Source of the DNA: Drosophila persimilis
Taxonomy: Eukaryota > Arthropoda > Insecta > Diptera > Drosophilidae
Assembly: GCF_003286085.1 (NCBI RefSeq)
Contig: NW_020825289.1
Coordinates: 9,858,001-9,922,000, forward strand
Reading direction: 5' to 3'
DNA: 64,000 bases
In this document: one piece after another, positions 1 through 14,184 of the stretch
Numbering within the stretch: the first letter of the stretch is position 1
Layout: the number at the start of each line of letters is the position of its first letter
Notes under the pieces: model-generated
The model's input: the letters and a program-made list of their open reading frames with translations, nothing else
Databases searched by the model: none
Told to the model about the DNA's origin: nothing
Program-made: the position numbers and the translations under genes

Positions 1-3000
1 GCAACAGTTTAGCATGATATTGAAATGTTATTTCATGCGAGTATTTATTGATTCAAATAACTTCTATTTCAATGACTTTACTGAGTTTATTGACTTTGAG
101 AGTGGCCACTTGATGGCAGATTGCCAGAAGGACTGAAAGGGATTGTCACTTGGATCTCAGTGGGATTTCTTTAAAACATGTCAATCAGATTATTGCCTGA
201 AGCTTACATCTATGTATATAGCCTGGCCCAGCTGGGATCCCTGGGATCTACTGGCTTCCTCCGTGGGAACGCATTCGATAACTCACTTACCTCCGAACTT
301 AAGTTCATTGATCGGATTCGATTCCCTCATAAATACCCCCTTGGGCAGATCAGTCGGATTTTGCTTCCGCGGCTGTCCGACAGTCCGACTATTGCCGCTG
401 TGCGGAGTCCCATTTGGAATTGATTGGCTTTTCATTGACGTGGATTATAAATGCAAAATCGGACATCGAACAATGCCATTGGGCAATTAATGAAATTTCT
501 TCATTTTAATTGAACAATGAGAATAATAAAGGCAATCAAACTGTTGCTCAGTCTTTGCATCCCCTTCCCCCCTTCAAAGTAAAACTGTGCAAAATGTTTT
601 CTTTATGATTTTCTTTTGTTTTCTCTTTTGGATTTTTTTTGTTTTTGCTTTTTGTTTTTTTGGTTTTGTATAATTCAGATTACATTTTATTGTTAAGAAT
701 GAATTGAATTACTTCTGCACTCCTGCCTCTCGAACGGCTTTTCCAGCCTTTTACCGAGTTTTTCGCCTGCGGTCTTTCCATTTGATGCTCGCCCTTTCCG
801 GTATCAAGAATCATGAATCATTTGAATCGTTCAATCATAATAATAACCATAATGCAGTATGACATAGTTTATATATAATCTGGATCATACATAGCATGTA
901 TGCATGTATGATTTATGTTTGTATATAATTCGATTTACCTAAAAACAATTTACAAATATATAAAAACGAATTCGCCTAATCAACTAAAACTACATCCGTG
1001 TCTATGTGTGTGTGTGTGTGAGTGTGTGAATTTTCATATGAATAACGAATCGGTTTCATTCGTATTCGATTGTGTTTGGGATGGGTGTATATGTACTCGT
1101 GTGGAGTACCATGTCTCCGGATACTTCGATTCATGATTCATCTTCATCCTTCATCTTCTTCCTCGTCTTATTATTGTTTTATGCAACATACATTCGTGTG
1201 CCACTACCCTCTGTCCGACCCTTCCACTACTCGTACCGATTTGTTTACAACTGGTCTGCGTAAATATTGGATTGTATTGGCTACAGATCTCCGATTTATT
1301 TATTTTCGTTTTCTTTTTCGTGTTTGGGCATTAAAAAACGCAATAGAATTGTTTGAAATTAAACATGCTTCGAGCCCTGCTCGTTGAAATATAAATAACA
1401 AATTTTTGGTATCGTCGGAAGGTCGGGGCTGGGAGCCAGAAAGAAAAGAAGTTGCGCATACGCCACGTTGTGCAGCCACGGACTGAAAAGAGTCGATGAG
1501 AGTGCACTGAGCCCCTGGGAGCATGCAAGACAGTAGGAAACAGTAGAAGTAAAGACTAATAACGAAGTACAGTGAGCATTCCTGATGAGGAAAAAACTTA
1601 AAGCCAATCTGTGGGGTGTCTAAATGGTGAAAATATTTTAGATGCAGGATAAGAAGATTGACTAAGATGCACTAAACATAGGCTAGATAAAAACTATGAC
1701 CGAATCACGGATGCATTACATTTTTCAACTATCTGAACAGCTCCGGGAAATTCCGAGAGATCTGAAATCGAATATATGCCGCCTGTACCATATGTATGCG
1801 TGTGGAGAATCTCTTCAGAATCCAATGCTTGAAAAGAAGCGTAGTAGAAATAAAGAACTCGGCTTTTATCGGGCCCATTGGATCAGTCTGGACAATGTCC
1901 ACTGTGGCTAGCATTCACTTCCATCACCATCCCATCCCTTCACAGTGTTTATATTGCTTTTTTGTACACCTTTTAGAGAATGTTTTTTGTGTGTGTGTGT
2001 GTGTGTTTGTGGGTGACTCCTTGCGGATGATCATTTGTATCTGTCATGGGCAGCGGCCAGAGGGCCCTCATTAGCATATGCCAGAGGTTTTGTGAGTGTG
2101 GGTGTGAGGGTGTGTCTGTGTGTGTGGGTGAGATGTATATATGTGTGCAACAGTCGGCCTAGAGCTACTTAATCTTATATCATATATGTATAATGCCTTT
2201 CTTTCATATACTCGTATGTAGAGAAGAGGTTGCTTGTATATATAATGAATTCTGTTTACCTTCTCCTGGTTTCGGTTTGCTATTTTATTGGGACCCGGAG
2301 AGCTCCTCCTGCTGCTGATTTTAATATTTTACTCAGAGGGGAGTTCCGGGGCTTGTTGCATCTTTTCTTTATATAAATGTAAATATCGTAACATAATCAG
2401 TATGCCGTATATATGTATATGTATGCTAAATTTATATTTAATTTACTCATTTTACACCTGTCGAGCTCTCAGTTTACAGTTTTCCGCTTTCCGTTTTCCA
2501 TTTTCCACTTTCCACTTTCAGTTTTCAGTTTTACTTTAAAAATTTAACCATTTCTCTCACTAAAAACTTAGCGTAAAAAGTTAACAGTAGATATATCTAT
2601 ATATGTGTTTGTTTCTTGTATATATATATCATATATCATATATAGATACACTTTGTTGCCGCGTCCTCCGCTCTAGCCAACTCAACGTCACTGTATATTA
2701 TTTAATAGATTAGCTTTCGTCCTCTTTCCTCCTTTCTGTATTTAGTTTTTAACAAAGTTTGGTTTTGGGGATTGGATTGGTTTTGTTTTGTTTTGTTTTG
2801 TTTTATTTCAAGTTTGAAAGCTGCTCCCTTGCTTTGTATAAACTAAAACTAGTTCCGTATTCGCTATAATGTATATGTGGTTTGTATATATATAAAGTAT
2901 TCTTAGTTTCATTCAATTGGTTTTTTGTTTTTTATTTTTTATTTTTTATTTTTTACTTTTTATATCTGTTATTTTTCTAAGGCCAAAAATGTCGAACTGA

Positions 3001-4003
3001 AATTTCGTCCAATCGATTGACTGCACCAAAAACCCACAGAGTTTCGCAATTGAAGTACAAATTGTCGTCCCTGTCCCCAGTTCTATGTTGGCTAGTGTAA
3101 GCTTTGCTGCGCGCGGTTGTGTGTGTGTGTGGTTGTGGGTGTGGGTGTGGAAAGGATCTCAGCGAAAACTCACAAAAATTATTTCTGCGCTTTTCTATAT
3201 ATTTTTGTTTAGTTTTTTTTGTGGAATTGCAAAATGTAATTTATTGGTATTTTTTCGTTTTTGTTTTTTTTTTTGTTTGTTTTTGTTGTTGTTGTGTATA
3301 CATTTTAATCATAATTTTCCTTTGTTACTCGTATAATTAATGGTAATTAATAATTATGCCTGCCTGATGAATTTTTGTTTTACGTTCACCAAAAACTATT
3401 TTGATTTTGTTTTAATTTAAAATTTAGTACAAAATGACAGTGTAGCAGGCTGATGGGAAGGGGGGGCATAAGCGGGAGTGGGAAGGGGGAAAAGGGATGG
3501 GTAGGGGGGGTATTTAAGACACACCAATTATCACCTACTATCCAATTGTTTTTGTTGTTGGTTTCTTTATTTACTAAGTTTAACTAATTTATATAATGTA
3601 AGCATGTTTTCTGTGTGTGTGTGTATCGTCTTTGTAAAGTCAGTCAGTTATATAAATGTATATATATTTATGTATATATCAACCAAAAAGTTGCCGTTTC
3701 TTTTGTCTTTCTAATTTTTGAAGATTTTCTTTCATTTTTTATTTATTTGTTTTTTGGGCTTTGTGAAGGCGTGAGTGGGGCGTGGGGCGAGGGGTGAGGG
3801 GGGCATGCTGTCAGGGTCCGTCCGTCAGTCTGTTTTAATTTATTAATTTTTGTTTTTGTATTTAAGTTTTTATCTTATAAACAATAAAAGTTTCGTAATT
3901 ATGCGTAGGATTTCATATCAAAAATTGTTGGTTTTTCTTGTTGTTTTATCTTTTTCTTTATTTTTACTAAACCTTGGAACCGGATTGGGATTTGTCTATC
4001 ATG

Positions 4004-4034
<31 letters not shown>

Positions 4035-5087
4035 ATATATATAGTGCTATATATACGTGTGTGTGTGTATGTACGTAATTATGTTATATATAAGAAATTA
4101 ATAAAAAATTGTTTTTAAACAAAATATTGCATACTTTTATGTGCTTGCTTGAATTTTCTTATTTGTTTTTCTGCATTCCGCTTTCTTCTCTCGATTCTGT
4201 ATTCTCTTATCCTCCTATCCGCTTATCCGTTTATTCTATCCTCTCCGTCATCGTCTAATGTAAAATGTAAAAACGTAACGGTAAATTGTAAATATATTGT
4301 AATTGCATTAATCAATATAATTATAAGAACACATTTTCCGAGATATTCGATTTTGTTGTTTACAAAGAAATACGGCCTATATGCGTGCACATAGCCGATA
4401 AGACATAGTTATACATACATCTCCTGCATATATAATACACATACATATGTACTCTTCAGTTTACAACGAAAGGCGAAGAAAACCTAGGCGGGAGTGGGCG
4501 TGGGCTTGGGCGTGGGCCTGGGCTTGGGCGTGTGCGTGGAGCAGAGGGCATGGGTCTGTCGTCATTGAATCTTTAAGTACTTGGTCAGGGCTTGCCTGGG
4601 GATACTCGTGGGATAACCTGATGGGGTTGATGGGTGTGGGACCGGGACTGGATGCGTAACCTCGAAAATCGAAAACTTGAAGCCCCTTGCTCGAAATGCA
4701 ATTGGTTTCTCTATGAAGCAAAAAGTCTTAACTGAGTAACAAATATTTTTGAAATATTTTCCCTTCCCTTGCGTTCTCTCTCTCTCTTTCTTTCGCTCTG
4801 TCATATATAATGTATATATGCATATATATATAGAGTTCTTTTTTTAAGTGAGTCCTTGGCGAGGATCACATCCTTGGTTGTATGCTAGCTTAAATCATGA
4901 TAAAGTTGTTGTATTTGCTGCTGTTGCTATTTTTCCTGCTGCTGTCCTGTGATCAGTCCACGAGCAGCGACTGCTGCGTGGCAGGGTCAGGGGCAGGGGC
5001 AGGTTCATGGGGCAGGGTACACCCCGTGGCACCCACATCCTCAGCAACATCATCCGCGGACGTCTCCATGAGCTGTTGCTGTTCTTG
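1..5087 (-). other. Hr46 3' flank, probably including a long 3' UTR
   Basis: This stretch lies directly downstream of the Hr46 stop codon on the minus strand and has no credible coding exon on either strand. It is AT-rich with many simple repeats: GT runs near 1001-1030, 1988-2010 and 3118-3150, TTTTG units near 2775-2805, TTTTTAT units near 2925-2960, an AT run near 4000-4035, and a GGGCNT hexamer array at 4496-4531. D. melanogaster DHR3 mRNA is known to be long, so part of this is probably 3' UTR; where the transcript ends cannot be fixed. The open frames here are short and low in complexity. Confidence 0.5.
4496..4531 (+). repeat. GGGCGT/GGGCTT hexamer array
   Basis: Six tandem hexamers of the form GGGCNT (GGGCGT, GGGCTT, GGGCGT, GGGCCT, GGGCTT, GGGCGT). 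On the minus strand this gives repeated CCACGCCC-like boxes, the kind of GC box bound by KLF/Sp factors. It sits downstream of the Hr46 coding region. Whether it is functional is not known. Confidence 0.85.
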
Positions 5088-8000
5088 TTATGTCAGATCC
5101 TGCTGCGAATCTATTGAGAACAGCTCCTTGTACAGCGCCGGGAATACCACGGTCGGATGTTGCTGCTTGAACTTGCTCAGCGACTCCATGTGCAAGATGG
5201 AGATGTCGCTGCAAAGATCCGGTTAAAGATTACCGATTATACACAGGTACATGGATATAGGAGGGATCTACTTAGACGCACTACGAATACCTACCGGAAA
5301 TTGGGTATATTGTTCAGCAGTGTGTCCAGCACGGTGACATCGCCCTTGAGCGGCGCATGATTCGTTTCCAGCTCCTGCCTTATTGCGTTCATGCTCAGAT
5401 TGAAAAGCCTCTGTATTTCAGTGTTACCACGCACTCCATTGCGCTCTACAAACAGAGTTCGAAGTGAGCCAATGGCAAGGTGGGATTCACGAGTGATTCA
5501 ACTTACCTGGCCAGAGCAGGACTAAGCTCTGATACAGCGCCAGTTCGGTTTCAGTCAGTTTGAGTTCGGCTATCGACTTAGCCGTTTGGAAAATGCGCGA
5601 CACCAGACGCATCTCCTCCGAGTCGGACGTGTAGAATGCCTCCTGGGGCAGCATCACATCGCCGTAGAGTACCGCGTTCTGTGAGAGATCTAGCAGTCTG
5701 GACATGCGAACAATCGCCAGCTCAAAGGAGCCCGTCTTCAGCAGTAATATCTGGGCAAGAAGCATCCATTTAGCATTTGATCAATCAGAGGACAGTTAGG
5801 GTATTTGTATGGGTATGGCTCTCACCTGATCATCCTGACTCAGGCGCATGAATCCCGGTATGAGCTTCGCAAATTCAATGATATTCTGTATCATTTGCGT
5901 CAGCTTCTCGGCGCAGTCCAGCCAGAGTTCTTCCTGGCCCAGATTCTTGTAATAGAGAATGCGCGATATATCCTATGGGAGTACAAGTAGTACGATTAGT
6001 ATTTGCAATTTATGTGGCATACTTTTGGGCGGGGGCATCGCATCCCATCTCTCACCTGCTGCTTTCGGAACATGTCGTGCACAGCTTCCAGTTTGGTATT
6101 TGTGTTGGCATGCGCCTCCGCCAGCGTCTTGATCAGCACATCGTTGATATCGCCATCCGCTGAAATACAGGGTATCGATTTATCATTTATCATTATGAGG
6201 GGCAAAGCATTCCTATGGATGGGATCCACTTACCATGACTAATAAATTCGGGATCGATTATTGTACTGCGCGGCTCGTAGGTGGTGCTGTCCACGTAGTC
6301 CGCCGAGATGTCGTACTGCATGGTCTGCTGGGGGGTCACCGAGGCCGAGTAGCCGTAGGGACTGCCGTAGCCCACCTCGTTGTTTGAATATCCGCCGCTG
6401 TAGCTGAGTGACAAGAGGAGCATTGCAGGACGGGGCAGGGATGAAAAGAAAGAGAAGACCAGAGAAGAGATAAAGATGGTGGAAATGGAAGTGAAAGCAG
6501 GAGCAGAAGCAGGATGGGGGTCGGGTGGTGCACACAAACGCATCAATATGGAGGATCATTCTCATATCGGTCATACTGCACCTGTTGTAGCTGTTGTGGT
6601 GCAGCTGGTCGCTGCTCGAAGGCGTCTGCGTGTCGTACACGGAGCTGTCCGGAGCCGCATCGCTCTGGGCCCGCATCTGGGCGCGGTGGAATCGCACCTC
6701 ATCCTCGACCTTCTCGCGCTGCTTTTTGGACATTCTGCCGAACTTTACAGCTGCAAAGAAGAGGTCATTATGAGAGCATCAACACCTTCCGAACTCTCCG
6801 GAACGGAGCAGCCACCTACCATCCCGACTCATTCCCAGCTTTAGGCACTTTTGCAGTCTACAGTATTGACAGCGGTTCCGGTTAACGCGATCCACCACAC
6901 ATTGCTTGTTGCGCGGACACTGGTAGTTGACGACGGAGCTCTGCGAGCGGCGGAAGAACCCCTTGCAGCCCTCGCAGGTGATCACGCCGTAGTGCACTCC
7001 CGATGACTTATCGCCGCAGACTTTGCATGGAATTATCTCAATTTGAGCTGGAATAGACAGATTCGAATATTGAATTAGAATACTATTAAATACTGCAATT
7101 ATAGTTATATAGAGTCGGCTGCGTCTTATTAACATCCACCCTCTGGAAAGCCGTAGGACTAAACTTTTCATCAGTCTTATTGGTATTGCGGTTTCGTCCC
7201 GCCCGAATGGGCAATACTTTCCTCTTCATCTTCTACTCTATCTTTCTAACTGATCCGACCATGAATTATTCCGTACCCTTTGCCGTAATTACAATAAATT
7301 GGTCCATCTATCCTCCTTTGACACTTGTGCTACCAAAGACAAATCTTCTTTAATGTGTAATTTAAGATAACGTTCTTTAATCATAAATGGTGTCAGAGTA
7401 TCTGCCATCGCCTGCTTGTTGATTCTTGTAAAGCAAAAAAGTTGTAAAAAGTTATCCCTTTTCTTCCACTTAGGGAGAAGCTGTTCTCGGAGTAAATCTT
7501 TCCGCTATTTTATAACCCATTTGGGAATATCTTGAAAAGTAATTTGATTTAAAGGCTGTCTTTAGATTGGGATAGAAACCGCTTCCATGCCCTTCGTATA
7601 GCCACAAAAACCAATCCCAATAGAAAACGCCCCGCAACTCCAGTCAATGGATTTCCCACTGCCCCCCTCCACCATTGTCGGAGTCCAGACAATGCCGAAT
7701 CGACCCCAAGGAACTATTGCGCAATAGTGTAATGTATTATCCGTGCAACACAATGCCCGTGTACCTTAAGCCACTTGTCTGCCCAGACAAAAAGAACCGC
7801 AGAGGGGCACGGAGCAGGGGCACGGAGAGGAAGGGGAAGGTATAGTAGTGCGACAGCTGTTTGGGGTTCCCCTGCTGCAATCCCTTCAGCGATGATGCAA
7901 CTTCCTGATCAACTACGGCAGAGCAGTGCGGCATCGTTGGTTGAGAACTGGTTCAAAGTGAGAATTTGCTGCAGTTTACAGCAGCGCACACTAGCCGACA

Positions 8001-8334
8001 AAATGTTGGATACCAAAGCGGCGAACACAACAGAATTGAGAGCATTTCGTTTTGCTTTGATTTTCAATTAATTTATACAGCATATTTTAAGTTTTAATTT
8101 GTACCAGAAGAATCAAATGCAATATGTTACATTACCGCCGCGCTCCCAAAGTTTGTCGGACAGTGCTGCACTTATAGGCGAACGAGAAAGATAGAGCGAG
8201 AGAGCAGCTTGGTCTCGTCTGGTGGAGACCATTGTGTAATATAGGCGCTTTTGCGTATTTACCCACGAGGATGAGATGAACGTACGCTGCGCGCTGAACC
8301 AAACGCTGACAAACACAGACGCTGCAGCAGCAGC

Positions 8335-8367
<33 letters not shown>

Positions 8368-11300
8368 GACGTGGTATAATCAAAACACAACGCGGCTTGA
8401 AAAATGTGCCAGGCAAGCCAGCCGCTGCTCGGATCGGATCGGAGAAATGTGTGACAGATGATGAGCGACAGCGGGAGAGAGCCTGTGACTGTCAGTCTCC
8501 CTGTGCGAGAGTGTGAGAGTGTGAGTGACTGACTGAATGTTTTTCAAGTGTCAATGAACCTTCCCCGCACGGCAGTATCTCACAGCGCACACGGGCAGGC
8601 ATACAAGCACACAGATACCGATGCACACACTCGTAAACATTCTCAGCGAGCGGAGGAAAAGAAAACCAAAACAGAATCGAAAGGAAAGTTCTCCGCTCTT
8701 TACTCTTAGCTCTGGGCTCTCTTTGCTGGCTCTCTTAATACACTACGCGATGTGTTTGAGCGAAGAGAGCCGAAAGCACTCTCCCAATGCAACCGAGGGC
8801 CAGCTATGTATTTAATTATTGTCGTTGGCTCGCTCAAAATGTGTGTCGTCACCAGTGGGCTATGCCATGTATTGGGCTGTGGCGGGTGGTGGTTGGTGGG
8901 TGGAGGGTGACGGGTGACGGGGTCACTTAAAGCGCTTTAAAGTTGTATGATTCTCGGGCATTACGAAACACTGGGGGAAATGGAATGGCTTTGTACGGCT
9001 TTTCCAAAAGCCCAACATAAATCTTTATCTTCTCAGCCTGAAGTACGGCCCTGCCTGTGCGTGTTTATGGGGCCTCGACAGATAAGACGGCGGTAGCTGC
9101 ACTGCACCAGAGAGCGGCGGAAAGAGAGGCAGAGTGGCGCACATACCGCTATGTTCAGTCAATGAATATGCAAAGCTCCGTGCCTCCGCACAGCAGTGGC
9201 GGGGGTAGTGGCGAGGGGAGGGCGCTTTAAGCTCATTTGTATGCAGTCCATGAAATCGGTAATTCAACGGATAGCGGTTACACTTGTACGATTATGTATT
9301 AACTACGTTTTGAAAAGAAACCTCAATGCAACGACATTCATTAGAACCCGCAAGGGTTTTGAAAGAAAAATTACATTACTGGACCGAAAAATAAATTAAT
9401 ATTATTAATTATTAACCGATCAAAGCATAAATTTATAAAATACCACGAAGAAATTTAGGACCGATATTTCTGATAGAACAGAATTATCGACATCTTTTGA
9501 AAGAAAATATCACCAATATATCAAATGAAATCTTTTAAGTTACTTTTGTAATGTACTTAAGAACATTTCTTCTAATATGAAATTTATTTTAATGACAATC
9601 AGAGATCTAGTGATTTTGTGACGACTAGTATCCGTCTCCAAATCTGACTTTTACACCATCCATCTAGAATTCGCAGGAATGTCGTATTTGCTTAACCTAA
9701 CTTTATCAAAATTGGGTTTAACAAATACCGCTGTCATATACATACATATTTGTTGAATACGGCTTCGGAAAAGTGTGTCATGATATACATTTTATTGTTT
9801 TATTTGCCATTTCTGTGCAATGTACATATAGTCGGCGAGAAAACAAATGTATGACATACTTTTCTTGAAATGAAAGCAAATATTGGTTGAAATTTGTTTG
9901 TTTACGCGTATTCGAAAAAGGTAGAAGCCAAAAAACACGTTGAATTAATTGTGTCTCACGGATACACTATGTATTATTTGATAGATTCTTATAAATAGAT
10001 TCTTATGACATGTATGATAGATATTGGAAATATACGACTTTTAAGGAGTAGAGCCAAGAACATAATGAATAGAAGAGGATTCATTCGGTACGGTTTTCCA
10101 CAAAATATTCACATAACAATCATTTTGAAAATCTATTATATCTTTTTTGTTGGTCTTTAGTTATTTCTTAGGAATATGACTATTGACTAGGTGTTGGTAG
10201 GGTCAACACTGTACCGAGTTCAGCGTACTATGCTGCCGTTTAAGCTTTGCCCTTGATTTAGTTCATATTGCTAAAATGTTTACTACATTACAAAGCGATC
10301 AACGATTGATGCAGTAGTAGATTAATTTGTACATATGTATTTGATGGGCAATTATCAAACCGATACCGTGTGCAGCATCGCGAATGGATTCGCACCCAGT
10401 CAGCTATTGGGTAATATCGAATCATCCCTGCACTTGTGTTCCGCTCACGCACACGCACACGCGCTGCGGTCCGATGCAGAAGGAAAACCAGTTACCGTTA
10501 ATCAAGTGCTTTTGGAGAGGAGAAAGAGGCGGCGTGACAGAGGAAAACCTGCAGTGGCTGTTGACCAACCAACAAGTTTGCCTCCTCCAGGCAGCTCCAC
10601 GCGTCACACGTCACACTGGCCGCTGCGACACCAGCAGCTCCTTCGCGCAGCAAACAAAATTAAACGCTGACCAAAAAGCGCTTAATAAAATAAATTCTGA
10701 ATGGGAAACCGCCAACAACTGACACACCACACACACAGGCAACCCGGACGGACGGACAGTCGCACTTGGGGAAAACGAGAAAAGGCTGAAATATTTTGCA
10801 TATATGCATTTCATTTGCACTGCCCCGCGGCTTTCCACCCCACCCCAGCCCCTGCCCTGCTTCTGCTGGGTGCAGCAATAACCAGAAGTCAAAATTAATA
10901 TGTTCTTCTTTATTGCAAATGCATGCTCGAAAAAAAGCAGCACAGCACCGAAGAAACGGAGCAAACACCCATACAAATACAAATGTATACGAAAATTAAT
11001 ATGCAGCGACATGTGTGAAGAGACAGAGAGAGGAGAGCGAGGAGAGAGAAGCTAGAGAGAGACAGAGAGAAGCTGCTGCATATGAATTGCAGTTTTTGGC
11101 AGTGCGGCGAACGTAAAGCCAAAAAAAATAACAATAACAGCGCCAGAAACTATAGCAGTGCTATAAAGAAAACACATAATACCTCCGACACAGTGGAACA
11201 GCTTGAATTTAAATTCAATTCTTTTTTAAACATGTACTCTGATGTTCAGATGGAATAAAGTCAGTTTTCACGAGTACAACTACTAGAAATCAAGTAAATA

Positions 11301-14150
11301 TATTATTCCATTACTTATTATTATTATTATTATTATTCTTATTTTTTAGTAAATGCAATATACTTTGCTTATTCATTAGACAGCAACCAATTTCATTCCG
11401 GTTTGCGGCCCGCTCGAATCACTGTGCGCAGCAGTCGGTCAAAGCAGAGAGCGAAGCAGCGTTCGTTGCCGCTGCTGCCGAGGCTGCTATTGCACAAGTT
11501 GTTCGCGAGGTAGCGGCACGAGCGCGCCTCGGCAATTCGCATTCGCAAAAGCAGCTTCGTAAGTGGGTCAGCGCGATGTGGGGTCAATGCACCAGCCGAC
11601 TGCCTTGTGTCGGAGCGGGAGAGCTCCACGTAAGAGAGCCAAGAGAGCGCCAGAGTGCTGTTGGGGTTCTACCACTACGGCTGCCCGCTAAAGAGCGGAT
11701 TGTCTTTGGCTCGGCTCTCTCTTGTTGGTGTTGTGTCGTGCTTCATTCTTTTGCCGCCAAGTAATGCTAATAGAAAACCCGTTTCCAGCTTTCACAAGTG
11801 AAACACACACAAGCACACACAGCCACTCTCACGGTTTAGGAGAAGAAGAGGAAGAGGACGTGGAGCGGGTTGTGAGGAGCGTGGCTTTTAGCCGGCTGTA
11901 CGAAGTGCCGTTAGAGAGAGGGGCATTAGCATGCTGGCTACGTAATTTGTCGCTTTCTTTCTGCCTTATTATTTTGCGTTTGCATATTTGTAGAATGCCG
12001 TTAGAGTTTGCCCAAGTCCGATTTCATTCACTCATTCAGAGCCGCATTCTAATACATATTTTAATCGTTATTAGAAGCTCAGCCCCCTTGCCCATCGCCC
12101 ATCACCCATCGTCCATCGCCGGGAACCCAGCGCCCAGCTATGCTAACGGTTCCTCGGCCATCGTTCGCGCTCGTTTCTTTTTTTGGCCACACCATCACCA
12201 TAAAGATGGGATGGGGTATGGAGATGGCGAGATGGCGAGATGGGGAGATGGCCTGGCATTTCTGTAATGTTTACATTTCACACTCGCTCTCTCTCTTTCC
12301 CTGTTGCCGTCCCTGTCCCACACAGCTGTACGTGACGCGCTCGTTCTTTTGTTGCCAACAAAAGAATTTCTCATATACAAATTTTTGACTGGGCCCGAAA
12401 GTTTATTGACCCACGAGAACCGTCGAAGAAGCTGCCGCAACAGCAACAGCCACAGCACCAGCAGCGGAAGAATTTGCCATTTTTGGTCGATTAAACGAAA
12501 CGCTGAGCATTTTCACCCAATGATGTAATTCTTCCCCCTCCTCTGCTATCCACACCGCTCTGCTCCCCCCGCTCTGCGCCGCTCTTCGTGTCGATGCATA
12601 GTAATTTGATCATTTCTTTCAGATTTATTGGGCTGGCCAAAAGTTAACAGTTATTAGTGCACAGTGTACAATACGATACCTTTATGGGTCTGCTCTGTTC
12701 ACAATTAGTCAGCTTTTTATGCCTACATGACGTATGCGAAATGTACTGTGTTGTTTCCCGAAACATCACGTATACGCCTCACGTGAGGTTGACGGGACGA
12801 GAAAACGATTGAGAAATGGCCAGAGAGTGGGAGAAATGTACGGTTTTCTCCCACATGAGTCACAGCATTGCCAGAAATGTTCTTTGTACAGATTATTGAC
12901 TTATTTAATACATAAATGTGCGGCGAAACGCTTGCAATATATATATTCTGGAGATTTAATTTCTGCGGGTATTCCACAACTTAATTATAATCCCTTAGTA
13001 AGTCGTGAGCCAGACAGACAGACTTGCAAAACTCAAATTCGCCAAAGGTCTTTTGTATAAGCCAGTCAAGGTTTAAACTAAAATCTCTTTATATTTGCAC
13101 AGATTCCATTAAAGCAATCAGGATTTTATATGGAAAATTTGAGAAAAAAGATTATTTTCTACCCGATGGGGTGAAGCGTTAGAACCCCCAAACAGGGAGG
13201 GGGCATATATTTCCCGACATTTTGCTCGCAAAATACAATACATTTCCTCTAGTTTTATGCCAGAAACCGAATTGGAATGGGTTAATGCATATTTATTTGT
13301 TTGTTTGACATCGACAGCAGGCCCTACCATACCACCTGCCCCTGCCCCTGCAGCAGCAGCATAAAAAGTAGGCCTGCGGCATTATTTATGTACGAGTATG
13401 TACGCAGCGAGTCAGCAGCACAAATGAAACTCAACTCGCGAATGAGCCGCCTAGACTCGTAGAGAAAACACAAACCGAACCGAAAAAATACCTTGACAAC
13501 CTCAAAAGCCACACACAGAGCGTGTAAGCCGACTCCTTTGGCTCTGCTTTTCAGCTTTTCTGCTTAGATTTTTGCGCAACAACGGCAAAGGCAACAGCAA
13601 CAGCAACGAGTCGAGTGCACTTAAACGGCGGCCAATTATTTATGGTATTTAAGTGTTTTGACTAAGGCATCAGATCAGCCAAAAAGAACTAAACATTGGC
13701 GCTTGCCACTGGCCGATTGCCGGTTTTTTCCAGCTTGCTATTTGCCCAAAACAAGAATTTTCAAGTTGAGCCAGACCCCACAGACCCCACGGACCAGACC
13801 CCAGAGACATTCAGAAACACGAACTCTATGAGTACCCGTACCCGTACCCGTATCTGTCCGTTTAGAAACACACTTGTATATATGTGTATGTATGTATCTC
13901 TGAAATCTGTTTGGAAAAAAGAATTCTAGAGGAAAATCCATTCATTGTCGCTGTCGCTGTCGTGGCTGCTAGGGTGACGGTGATGGAAACCAGGCAAACT
14001 CGTTTTTCCACCATTAATTAAAATTTGTCTTTTGCTTTTTTTGTTTTTTGGCTCAAATGTCTGCAAAATTAACAAAAAATAACAACAGCCCATCTATTGC
14101 ATTTTGCTACTGCAAAAAAAGAAGAAGACGGAAAACCTAAACGAGAGAGG

Positions 14151-14184
<34 letters not shown>

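Noticed and set aside
4447-4721. Trp-Ala / His-Ala-Gln repeat frames on both strands
   Set aside because: Produced by the GGGCNT hexamer array.
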